53,122 nt of DNA from Psychrobacter sp. (GTDB taxonomy: Bacteria; Pseudomonadota; Gammaproteobacteria; Pseudomonadales; Moraxellaceae), in contig NZ_JAKDJE010000013.1 in NCBI RefSeq assembly GCF_030454045.1, positions 1-53,122 of the forward strand. Reading direction: 5' to 3'. The translations under genes and the position numbers were made by a program. Shown here piece by piece: positions 42,539 through 49,823 of the stretch. The first letter of the stretch is position 1; each line of letters starts with the position of its first letter. A model generated the notes under the pieces. It was given only the letters and a program-made list of their open reading frames with translations, searched no databases and was not told where the DNA came from.

Positions 42539-42832
42539 TTATTTAGCCCAATGATCAAAAAAAACAAACCCATCTACGAATAAGTAGAAACGGCCAAACA
42601 ATTCATCAACTACTTTCTTCAGCATTTTAGGATCAGACCCTCTCCAAGCTTCATTATTTGTTTCAAGCCATAATCTTACAAACTCTTCTTTGCTTCCAAA
42701 CTCCCCCACGACACTTCTACTTGCTAACTCTTCAGCTAAACGTCTTTCGCAACCAAACCCCTTGCAAAAAGCTAGTTTCAATTTTTCCAACTTAGCTTGC
42801 TGTCTTGGTGACAATTTTTTAAACTTTGACAT
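42539..42832 (-). CDS. Hypothetical basic protein under ardC-type promoter
   Basis: This 97-residue basic N-terminus, helical protein begins MSKFKKLSPRQQAKLEKLKLAFCKGFG. The first codons (MSKFKK) and the leader match ardC base for base, although the proteins differ afterwards, so a promoter-plus-start block has been shared by recombination. No family is recognised. Co-regulation with ardC suggests a role during plasmid entry. Confidence 0.6.
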   Translation of the reverse strand: MSKFKKLSPRQQAKLEKLKLAFCKGFGCERRLAEELASRSVVGEFGSKEEFVRLWLETNNEAWRGSDPKMLKKVVDELFGRFYLFVDGFVFFDHWAK

Positions 42833-42849
42833 GATTTTCTCCGTTGGTT

Positions 42850-42909
42850 AGGTCAGCACCTTGCCGACCTCATAAAACCTATTATATATAATATGACTAA
42901 CATTTGCAA
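42850..42909 (-). promoter_or_regulatory. Sigma70 promoter with downstream dyad operator, copy C
   Basis: On the minus strand: TTGCAA (42909-42904), 17-bp spacer, TATAAT (42886-42881), 10 bases, then the 21-bp dyad (42870-42850) and a GGAGAAAATC ribosome-binding region identical to that of ardC. Confidence 0.85.
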
Positions 42910-42941
42910 GTGTACTATATTACTTTTAAAATGTTTATAGT

Positions 42942-43325
42942 TTAACTTCCAATTGGATATACTATATTATCCTTACACAACTCTCCTGATACATCATCAG
43001 CAAAATATATGTCTAATGCCCCTCGATCTGATAAATTTTTGACTAAAACCCAATTCTGATTACTAAGTAGTTGCGTCATTGTATAGACACTGCCAACATT
43101 ACAAGCGTTACTATCAACACGCAATTCATCATCAGAATAGTAGATATTCTTATTATTTTGATCTGTACTAGGTAGATTTGATAGGAAGTACCATGACAAT
43201 CCTCCCTGACTTTTATACTTCCGTCTATGGCTTCTAATAGGTTGTGATATTGGTATTTGACCTCCAATCGCTTTACCAAACTCTTTATTCAGCTTTTCAA
43301 TAACCCTTCTTCTAGCATTCATCAT
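42942..43325 (-). CDS. Hypothetical protein
   Basis: A protein of about 127 residues. The start is set at ATG 43325 or the ATG right after it (43322), both just downstream of AGGGG; an upstream TTG would overlap the previous gene. The N-terminus is basic and helical (NARRRVIEKLNKEFG), the rest mixed. It is probably co-transcribed with the gene at 43348-43767. Not recognised. Confidence 0.45.
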   Translation of the reverse strand: MMNARRRVIEKLNKEFGKAIGGQIPISQPIRSHRRKYKSQGGLSWYFLSNLPSTDQNNKNIYYSDDELRVDSNACNVGSVYTMTQLLSNQNWVLVKNLSDRGALDIYFADDVSGELCKDNIVYPIGS

Positions 43326-43347
43326 ATTCCCCTGAAGATTTATATAC

Positions 43348-43767
43348 TCATCCCTTAAAATCAATATCTGCTATTAGTCTGAACAAAAAAGCTTTTCTTT
43401 GACTAGAAGGAAGACTTGAAACTATGTTATTGATTTTAGATACCAACCTTTCATATTCACTGTTCTCTAGCTTTTTCCAATGTTGTTGTGATTGTTTCTG
43501 CTGGCCACTTAATATATGCTCTATTTCCCAACTGGCAATTTTAACCACATCGTTAATCTTACCAATACATATATAAGGTGGCTTGAAGTAATTGCCATGA
43601 TCAAAAACTTCTATAATAGCCCCTACTCCATATTCACCAAGCTTTCCTCTAACGAAAAAGCTTCTTTCAAGACTCTCATAATGTCCGTATAAATGACAGA
43701 TTTTATTATCGTTTATACGTTTTCCCATATAAACTATCTTTACTTTTTCACCATTTTCTCTATCCAT
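43348..43767 (-). CDS. Hypothetical protein
   Basis: The 139-residue protein looks beta-rich in its first half (VKIVYMGKRIND...GAIIEVFDHG) and helical in the second. No motif is recognised. It lies in a minus-strand series that runs from 45059 down to 42942, with short gaps or overlaps between genes. Confidence 0.45.
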   Translation of the reverse strand: MDRENGEKVKIVYMGKRINDNKICHLYGHYESLERSFFVRGKLGEYGVGAIIEVFDHGNYFKPPYICIGKINDVVKIASWEIEHILSGQQKQSQQHWKKLENSEYERLVSKINNIVSSLPSSQRKAFLFRLIADIDFKG

Positions 43768-43789
43768 TACAACATTTCCTGTAGCTTAT

Positions 43790-44074
43790 TTATCTGTTTG
43801 AATGGTCGATATAAGCTATGTAACATATTTCTTGCATAGCCACCCAATAATCAAAAGTACATTGAAGTCGCTTACTTTGTATTACAAGACCTTTAGATTT
43901 CAGTTCTTCCAAAACAATCTCTTCTTCATCGCTAAGATTGTTAAGACTAATATTGTTAGCTATCAAATGACTAAGATAAGGCATGAATGCAAGCTCTTCT
44001 TTTTTAACCTCATAACCCAATAACTCTGTAGATCTCGCCTTAATAGCTACCGTCAACTCTCCGCATTTTGCCAT
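43790..44074 (-). CDS. Hypothetical protein
   Basis: A protein of about 94 residues. The start is set at ATG 44074 (MAKCGELTVA) because AAGGG lies 6 bases upstream; further upstream ATG and TTG codons lack this. Helical, no known motif. Confidence 0.45.
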   Translation of the reverse strand: MAKCGELTVAIKARSTELLGYEVKKEELAFMPYLSHLIANNISLNNLSDEEEIVLEELKSKGLVIQSKRLQCTFDYWVAMQEICYIAYIDHSNR

Positions 44075-44099
44075 CTTTAACCCTTGCATATTAATCAAA

Positions 44100-44606
44100 C
44101 TATTTTCTTTTCAATCTAAAAAAACTATGCTGATTTATGATCAATAAAAATAAAGTCCAACACTGAATGCTTGGTGACACTCCTGTTTTTTCTTTATTCT
44201 CGTAGTAAGAAACATACTTTTTACTTGATAGACCTAACAACCATGCCATTTTCCCCTGTCGCATAGCGTTAGCATTTTCTCTATATTGTTTTATCTCTTC
44301 GCCTGTGGCTGGCGGCTTGATTGCAAGTGGCGTTTTCAAATCACTATTACTTATGATTTGTTTGTCTATCAATTGGTAACTTGGATGTTCGCCACAAACG
44401 AGTAAAAAAAGTGAGTAAGTTCTATCATCTAGTCTCATGTCACCACTCTCAATATCTCCAACCATATCTAAGTCATTCAAACCAATAGCTTTCGCTAGCA
44501 CCAAAATTTTATCTGAAGGAAAATGTTTTTTTCTTAGCTTCGTAAAGTTATCCCTATCTGCTTTTAATACTACGCCCTCAAAAACCGTTGTACTGTTATT
44601 ATTCAC
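44100..44606 (-). CDS. Tandem-HTH regulator, paralogue 2
   Basis: A protein of about 168 residues, starting at GTG 44606 with AGGAG 7 bases upstream; it overlaps the previous gene as GTGA. Both halves echo the protein at 42002-42520: DDRTYSLFLLVCGEHPSYQL in the middle and CWTLFLLIINQHSFFRL at the end, with HTH-like segments before each. The two genes are 1.6 kb apart, and both may recognise related operators. Confidence 0.6.
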   Translation of the reverse strand: MNNNSTTVFEGVVLKADRDNFTKLRKKHFPSDKILVLAKAIGLNDLDMVGDIESGDMRLDDRTYSLFLLVCGEHPSYQLIDKQIISNSDLKTPLAIKPPATGEEIKQYRENANAMRQGKMAWLLGLSSKKYVSYYENKEKTGVSPSIQCWTLFLLIINQHSFFRLKRK

Positions 44607-44881
44607 TTGTCTAACTCCTTCTTCGTATATACATATACCCATTTTGGAAACCCTCGTTCAATAAGCGGAAGCCCTATAGCAGACCTGTTTAACTTTCCTT
44701 TTTTATACATTGCGCCTAAGTCTTTACTTAGTTGGGAACACTTAGGCGCTCCTAACAAACGAACCTGATAATCAGGTTTAAATTCATTAATGTAGCCTAT
44801 TACAAATTCTTCGTTCAATACATCTACCGCTATATATTGATCTAAATAGTCTTGTATCCAGCTATACCTTTGCTCTAACAT
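44603..44881 (-). CDS. Hypothetical protein
   Basis: A protein of about 92 residues, start set at ATG 44881 (MLEQRYSWIQ). Its AGGTGG ribosome-binding site overlaps the stop of the small membrane gene 44901-45059, so the two are probably translationally coupled. No family recognised. Confidence 0.5.
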   Translation of the reverse strand: MLEQRYSWIQDYLDQYIAVDVLNEEFVIGYINEFKPDYQVRLLGAPKCSQLSKDLGAMYKKGKLNRSAIGLPLIERGFPKWVYVYTKKELDK

Positions 44882-44900
44882 TTCTAACAAATCACCACCT

Positions 44901-45059
44901 CTAATACCATGAATACAAGAATAGACCGATAGCAAACCATACAAAAATAATGAATGCTGCGGCCAAACTGATCCAGCCCATCAACACTCCTATAACCAAC
45001 AAAGCAACAGATGCTATTTTGCATAGTAATATTAAGCCTTTATTATCTGTAGTAAACAT
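44901..45059 (-). CDS. Small membrane protein (52 aa)
   Basis: This short gene starts at ATG 45059 (MFTTDNKGLI) with AGG 7 bases upstream and ends at TAG 44901. It encodes two hydrophobic helices (about 8-28 and 31-50). It heads the minus-strand series down to 42942. Function unknown. Confidence 0.5.
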   Translation of the reverse strand: MFTTDNKGLILLCKIASVALLVIGVLMGWISLAAAFIIFVWFAIGLFLYSWY

Positions 45060-45194
45060 AATGCCTCGAAAGTGGTTATATTACTAATATATAAATATTA
45101 GCATAGAAAGATAATCATTTATATTATATTATTAATATATTACATAAATTTTATCTATGTTATAATACTAACTATAAAATATGGATTAGTTATT

Positions 45195-45728
45195 ATGAGA
45201 AAAACTAGAGTTCCAAATGCAGATAATCGTTTTATAGACAAAAGAAGTAAATTAACAGACTCTTCTTTTGAGCTTGCGCTCAATATGCGCTATCCAATAG
45301 AGGGTAAGATAGCCAGTTGGAATACGATCAGTCAGCGCATTGGTGAGGAATACGGCATATCTGTATCTGAACAAGCAGTGTCACAACTACTTAAACGCTA
45401 CCAAGATATATTTATTATTAATAAGCTGTCAGATAAGTTACTACAGAAGAGAAAAAGCAAAATACAAAATTATTATATGAAATCTCTGAATAAGCCTGAT
45501 ATTAAATTCAGGGGTGCATTGATTTTAGAGAAGAGTGCTGGTGATACCACATTCAAAATATACTCTACAGAAAACTGTAATATGGTTTTGTCTAAAACCG
45601 TAAATGGCCAAACAGACGCTATAAACGTTTTATTGGTTGAAGACCTAACAGATTTTTTTGGGTGGTCAGATTTAGCTAAAGATATATATGATTCTATTGG
45701 TGTTCAAAGATATATTGAAGTAGAGTAA
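45195..45728 (+). CDS. Hypothetical, possibly DNA-binding protein
   Basis: The 177-residue protein has a basic N-terminus and a segment (about 35-70, WNTISQRIGEEYGISVSEQAVSQLLKRY) with the length and pattern of a winged or simple helix-turn-helix. It is transcribed divergently from the small membrane gene at 45059 and convergently with the H-NS-like gene. Regulatory role likely but unproven. Confidence 0.5.
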   Translation: MRKTRVPNADNRFIDKRSKLTDSSFELALNMRYPIEGKIASWNTISQRIGEEYGISVSEQAVSQLLKRYQDIFIINKLSDKLLQKRKSKIQNYYMKSLNKPDIKFRGALILEKSAGDTTFKIYSTENCNMVLSKTVNGQTDAINVLLVEDLTDFFGWSDLAKDIYDSIGVQRYIEVE

Positions 45729-45745
45729 GTTTATTCTAAACTTAC

Positions 45746-46126
45746 TCATTTCACTCTAAATTCAGTCTTAGATCTACCCTGTTCCTCGTACTCACGTAAC
45801 CATTTAGGTGTTTTACCTCTTCCAGCCCATACATTCTTAGGGTTTTCAGGGTCTTTGTATTTTATCCTTAACACTCTACTGGCCTTACTTTCTTTAGCCT
45901 TGCAAATATCTAAAGCTTCATCAATATCCATACCCAACCCTAAGACAGTACCCTCAAACTTACGCCAAGCTTCTTTAAGATCTTTTTCCTTCTTTTCCTG
46001 TCTCAATTTATCAAGTTTAATTATGAGGTTATCAATATCACTGACCTTCAAGCCGTCAACATCTAAGCCGCTAATAGTTGGTATATCTTCACTATGATAA
46101 TCTTGCGCTTCGTCTAATTTTTCCAC
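45746..46126 (-). CDS. H-NS-family nucleoid protein, paralogue 1
   Basis: H-NS-like proteins silence AT-rich DNA and let plasmids enter with little cost. The 126-residue product has an N-terminal coiled coil (about 35-75). The C-terminal DNA-binding hook is YKDPENPKNVWAGRGKTPKWL (about 91-111), the H-NS/HvrA pattern with WxGRGxxPxW. The start is GTG 46126 with AGAGG upstream. A second copy lies at 46811-47161. Confidence 0.88.
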   Translation of the reverse strand: MEKLDEAQDYHSEDIPTISGLDVDGLKVSDIDNLIIKLDKLRQEKKEKDLKEAWRKFEGTVLGLGMDIDEALDICKAKESKASRVLRIKYKDPENPKNVWAGRGKTPKWLREYEEQGRSKTEFRVK

Positions 46127-46143
46127 TGAAACCTCTTTAATAT

Positions 46144-46362
46144 TTATTCAACTTCCAAATTGAGCCTTGCGTTTTCAATTTCTTCGTCTGTTAAATTAGA
46201 TAAAAAATCTCTAAATAACTCTGCTACCAACCCTTTTTCTTTCTTCAGCTCACTAAGTTTCTCTGCCTCATAGGGATAGCTTTCGTTGGATATTTTAACG
46301 CTCCACCCTACAGTTTTCCCTAACCACTTGTCATTTGCATTTTTTGCCGCTTCACTGATCAC
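46144..46362 (-). CDS. Hypothetical protein between the H-NS genes
   Basis: The 72-residue acidic, helical protein starts at GTG 46362, overlapping the previous gene as GTGA. It is followed 17 bp later by the H-NS-like gene, so the three genes form one operon. No family recognised. Confidence 0.45.
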   Translation of the reverse strand: MISEAAKNANDKWLGKTVGWSVKISNESYPYEAEKLSELKKEKGLVAELFRDFLSNLTDEEIENARLNLEVE

Positions 46363-46694
46363 TTATTCAACCCTCCTTCACTCAACATTTTTTTCATTTG
46401 CTCCAAGAAATTATTCGCCACCTCGTCACTAACTGGTAGCTCTTCTCTCTGTATCGTTGTTGGTATCGTTACACACATCAGTTTTGCAATATTACTAACA
46501 TAAGGTTTTCGTTTACCTGCAAGGTGGTTCACAGCCATTTCAACCGCGCCCCTTCCTCTAATCTTAACAAGATACTCGTAGCCTGCTCTGTCACGCTCAC
46601 TCATTATTAGAACATTATCACTAATACCTTCAAATGATTTTGGAAAATCCTTGCTAGGATTTTCAATTGATTTACTTATTTTATTAATTTCCAT
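46359..46694 (-). CDS. Hypothetical protein between the H-NS genes
   Basis: The 111-residue protein contains VKIRGRGAVEMAVNHLAGKRKPYVSNIAKLMCVTIP, a helical basic region that may bind DNA. AGGAG lies 9 bases before ATG 46694. Its family is not known to me; it heads a three-gene operon with the H-NS-like gene. Confidence 0.45.
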   Translation of the reverse strand: MEINKISKSIENPSKDFPKSFEGISDNVLIMSERDRAGYEYLVKIRGRGAVEMAVNHLAGKRKPYVSNIAKLMCVTIPTTIQREELPVSDEVANNFLEQMKKMLSEGGLNK

Positions 46695-46810
46695 TATATA
46701 AACTCCTATACACTATCATCATTCTATTATATTAATAATATAATTTCAATAAAATAATATGTGTATAATACATTTAATATTAATGGAAATATATTAATAT
46801 TACATTAGTA

Positions 46811-47161
46811 TTAATCCTTTTCTTTCAGATCCTCTTCTTTATATCCCTCTTTCAATCTAGCCTTATACCATAAAGGTGTTCTACCTCTTCCAGCCCAAAC
46901 ATTTGAGCTGTCAAGTGGATCACGAAACTTGATAGGTGCTTTTCTCATACCCTCCCCTAACCCAGCTATCCGCAATCCCATCTTTAGTGGAATATCGTTA
47001 TCCTCACAATATTTTATAATATCCTCACCCATGTTTTTTAATGCTGTCTTTATTTTGGCCTGTCTTGTCTCTTCCAACCGCTTGCTTAGATTCTTATAAT
47101 CATTAGCAGATAAATTTTCATTAAGTAGCATCTTCTCAATCTCAGCTATTTCATCAGTCAC
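46811..47161 (-). CDS. H-NS-family nucleoid protein, paralogue 2
   Basis: The 116-residue protein has an N-terminal coiled coil (about 1-40) and the hook FRDPLDSSNVWAGRGRTPLWY (about 78-98). It has the same architecture as the copy at 45746-46126, but the sequences are clearly diverged. It has its own promoter region and GTG start (AGGGGT upstream). Two H-NS-like proteins could form hetero-oligomers or act on different targets. Confidence 0.88.
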   Translation of the reverse strand: MTDEIAEIEKMLLNENLSANDYKNLSKRLEETRQAKIKTALKNMGEDIIKYCEDNDIPLKMGLRIAGLGEGMRKAPIKFRDPLDSSNVWAGRGRTPLWYKARLKEGYKEEDLKEKD

Positions 47162-47270
47162 ATTACACCCCTATGTTAAATTAAACATTATTATTCAGTT
47201 TCTTAAATATTTTACACAACTTTATATTTATTTACTATAATAATAGAAAATAAATAACTGGTATTCATAA

Positions 47271-47774
47271 ATGTTTAAAGAATCTAAAGATAAACTAAAG
47301 CGTATAATGGCTGCTGAAATGGCTATAAATCCTGATAATTATAGTTATATAAGCTATATAAATAAGAATGTTAATCCTGTTATTAATGATATATCTGAAA
47401 CCATCAAACCTTTTTGTCAGAAAGTATCTATTAGCAACTCTATTAATAGCGTAACCCTGCAATTCTCGACCAGCTTATTGACAAACAATATAATTGTCGT
47501 TGAGATAACGCCTGACTGCCGCTTGATTAACTTTGACATGTCATCAGGCGATGACTTTTATTACGATAAAACTTTTGAGATACATAATCCTGATAGTGAT
47601 GATCGTAGTCTTGTATGGTCTGTTTTGATGAAGTTTTTAGAACTCAGATTAGGGCGCTTAGAGACGGCACTCAATGAAAGCCCTGAAATACAAAGCGTTG
47701 AGCTATTACAAACACACGATAGTATGTTTGGTCAAGATACTACCACACCACCCATAACAAACAATGCTCTGTAA
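47271..47774 (+). CDS. Hypothetical protein
   Basis: The 167-residue protein has an alpha-beta look, with a disordered threonine/proline-rich end. It is divergent from the H-NS paralogue and convergent with the recombinase gene. No motif recognised. Confidence 0.45.
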   Translation: MFKESKDKLKRIMAAEMAINPDNYSYISYINKNVNPVINDISETIKPFCQKVSISNSINSVTLQFSTSLLTNNIIVVEITPDCRLINFDMSSGDDFYYDKTFEIHNPDSDDRSLVWSVLMKFLELRLGRLETALNESPEIQSVELLQTHDSMFGQDTTTPPITNNAL

Positions 47775-47778
47775 AAAA

Positions 47779-47792
47779 TTGCGTCAACGCAA
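47779..47792. promoter_or_regulatory. 14-bp palindrome, site 6 (intergenic)
   Basis: TTGCGTCAACGCAA lies between the converging stops of the gene 47271-47774 and the recombinase 47794-48432, where no promoter is expected. This argues for a structural or partition role rather than a simple operator. Confidence 0.75.
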
Positions 47793-47793
47793 A

Positions 47794-48432
47794 TTATAAA
47801 GGATGTTTTCTTGCTATCTCATGGGCTTGTTCTTCCTCAATACCTAGATAACTAGCAGTGTTTTGGATATTGCTATGGCCAAGCAGTAATTGACAAGCCC
47901 TTAGATTCCCTGTTTCTTTATATAGGTGAGAAGTCCTAGATCGCCTTAGTGAATGTGAAGCGAACATTTTATAATTAAGCCCTACACTTTTAAGCCACTT
48001 CTTAATCAAATCTCTGTAATGATCGGGCGTTATGTGCTTACCTGTTCCCTCTTTATCATATAATGAAGTAAATAAATAACTATCATTACTCAGACTTCTC
48101 TTAGTAATATAATCTGCTAAATACCTTTTCGTTTCATTGGTTAAAATACAGCTAATCCCTCTTCCTGTCTTACTCTGTATGACTTGAAAAGGATCTTTAA
48201 CGCCATTCTCTTTATCAAAAACATCTTTCACCTTAATCTTGACAAGATCCACACCCCTTAAACTGCTATCAAGCCCCATGCAGAAAAGCAACAAATCCCT
48301 CTCTTCACCTCTTGCCTTTAAACTTAGTTTAATTAATTGCACTTGCTCACTGGTGAAAGGTGGCTTCCTGCCAATGTATCTACCCTCATTCCAAACTTTT
48401 TTAGTCATTGCGGCTTCTATCCCACTTTTCAT
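47794..48432 (-). CDS. Tyrosine recombinase (short integrase/resolvase)
   Basis: This 212-residue site-specific recombinase is almost only the catalytic domain. All active-site elements are visible: Arg in SSLRGVDL (about 77), Lys in QSKTGRG, HSLRRSR (HxxR), GHSN and the nucleophile Tyr in TASYLGIEEEQA near 195. It lacks most of the N-terminal arm domain of phage integrases, like FimB/FimE-type or resolution enzymes. It probably resolves plasmid dimers or inverts a segment; its site is unknown. The three shared-loop hairpins are candidate targets to test. Confidence 0.9.
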   Translation of the reverse strand: MKSGIEAAMTKKVWNEGRYIGRKPPFTSEQVQLIKLSLKARGEERDLLLFCMGLDSSLRGVDLVKIKVKDVFDKENGVKDPFQVIQSKTGRGISCILTNETKRYLADYITKRSLSNDSYLFTSLYDKEGTGKHITPDHYRDLIKKWLKSVGLNYKMFASHSLRRSRTSHLYKETGNLRACQLLLGHSNIQNTASYLGIEEEQAHEIARKHPL

Positions 48433-48530
48433 TAAACCTACGGTTTTATGATTATATCACCAATTTAGTAGATTTTATTACAGCTAATCGCGTAAATCCC
48501 TTATATTTCATAGGCTTCAGTCTGCAAACA

Positions 48531-48560
48531 AATCTACGCTTCTAAATAGAAGCGTAGATT
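48531..48560 (+). repeat. Perfect 13-bp inverted repeat
   Basis: AATCTACGCTTCT/AGAAGCGTAGATT around loop AAAT lies in the gap between the recombinase and the korA-like gene. It may be an operator or partition site. The rest of 48433-48723 is very AT-rich, with repeated TTAATATT-like words and the promoter listed next. Confidence 0.7.
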
Positions 48561-48659
48561 ATCATTTAAATAATAATTAAGTTTTACTTAATAAAATAAT
48601 CTTATGTATTAATATTAAAAATATATTATTAAACATTAATAAAATATTAAAGATAATGC

Positions 48660-48688
48660 TTGATAATATTATATTAATGTTTTATTAT
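48660..48688 (+). promoter_or_regulatory. Promoter of the korA-parA-parB operon
   Basis: TTGATA (48660-48665), a 17-bp spacer and TATTAT (48683-48688) sit 36 bp before the korA-like start. The region is strongly AT-rich. Confidence 0.6.
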
Positions 48689-48723
48689 AAAGATGCTTAA
48701 CAACAATTCAATTGGAGTCCTTT

Positions 48724-49056
48724 ATGGATCAGTCACCAGTAAGAGAAGGACACAGCGTAGGCCAACTATCAAAACAAGATTTTGATAACGCTGTTAGTAA
48801 CACTCGTATGAAGAAAAAAACGGTTGATATTGCTCGTGAAGTCATCGTTGACGGCTTATCTCCCAATGAGGTATCTAAGAAATATGATGTTTCTGTACAA
48901 TGGGTAAATAACTCTTGTGACAGAATACTAGCGGCAACTAAGCTTGATTTTCTCACTGTTTCTTTTCAAGTACCTTTAGCTATACGCCACGATGTATCGA
49001 AAATTGTCGATTCATGCGTTAAAATTTACCAAGCATCTGAAAAATTGGGGGAGTGA
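48724..49056 (+). CDS. KorA/TrfB-family transcriptional repressor
   Basis: RP4 KorA represses plasmid maintenance promoters. This protein of about 110 residues has the same layout: LSKQDFDNAVSNTRMKKKTVDIAREVIVDGLSPNEVSKKYDVSVQWVNNSCDRILAA (about 16-72). The IAREVIVDG matches IARGVLVDG of KorA and is followed by an HTH. The start is ATG 48724 with GGAG 6 bases upstream; an earlier TTG is part of that site. It overlaps parA, as korA precedes incC in RP4. Confidence 0.75.
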   Translation: MDQSPVREGHSVGQLSKQDFDNAVSNTRMKKKTVDIAREVIVDGLSPNEVSKKYDVSVQWVNNSCDRILAATKLDFLTVSFQVPLAIRHDVSKIVDSCVKIYQASEKLGE

Positions 49057-49814
49057 TGAAAACCGTAGTTATTTCAAATCAAAAAGGCGGGGTTGGAAAG
49101 TCAACCATAGCAACTCATTTAGCTATGCAAGCTCATTCAATGAACTTGAAAGTGCTGTTTGTTGACTTTGACATTCAAGGTAATTCTTCTAAATTTTTAT
49201 CTAGCCGTTTTAAGGGTGACAAAACCTTTGAGCAAAACTCTACCTACAATTTGTTTTCTGAAGCCTCTTCAGATATCAATTCTGACGTAGAGTTTTATCT
49301 TGCATCAGGCACTTCTAAGCTTGCAAATATCAGTGAAGAGAACCTGCAAACTTGGGTGAATAATCATAACTTTCTATCTGATCATTTTGATATTTGCATC
49401 GTTGATACGCCACCAACTATAGGCTTGCCACAAATTGCACCTATGCTTGTTTGCAACTATGTCTTATCCCCTATTGAGCTAAGCGCATTCTCTATTGATG
49501 GTGCTACGAATATGCTTAAAACCTTAACCAACATTAAGAAAAATTATAACTCTAAGATCGAATTTCTAGGGCTACTACCTTCGCGGTTCAATAAAAACAA
49601 TAACCGTCAAAAGACCATTTACCATGATCTTACTAACAAATTTAGTAGCTATATGTACCCAAACGATATGGTTGTTCCTGAACGTCAAGCTTTTGCTGAC
49701 TCGTCATATTTAAACCTTCCTATTTGGGAAATTAAAGATCATGTTGCACCAAAAGTAAGCACTAAGACACGTCCAGTATTCTTAGATATTATCTCTAAAA
49801 TTGTAAACAAATAA
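49056..49814 (+). CDS. parA: ParA (IncC-like) partition ATPase
   Basis: ParA ATPases move plasmid copies apart with ParB. The start is ATG 49056, in a TGATGA overlap with the korA-like stop, after GGGGGAG. The 252-residue product has the deviant Walker A KGGVGKST (10-17), DFDIQGNSS (39-47) and DTPPTIG (about 113-119). It is a short type without an N-terminal HTH, so regulation is left to the KorA-like protein and ParB. Confidence 0.94.
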   Translation: MKTVVISNQKGGVGKSTIATHLAMQAHSMNLKVLFVDFDIQGNSSKFLSSRFKGDKTFEQNSTYNLFSEASSDINSDVEFYLASGTSKLANISEENLQTWVNNHNFLSDHFDICIVDTPPTIGLPQIAPMLVCNYVLSPIELSAFSIDGATNMLKTLTNIKKNYNSKIEFLGLLPSRFNKNNNRQKTIYHDLTNKFSSYMYPNDMVVPERQAFADSSYLNLPIWEIKDHVAPKVSTKTRPVFLDIISKIVNK

Positions 49815-49823
49815 GGATTTACT

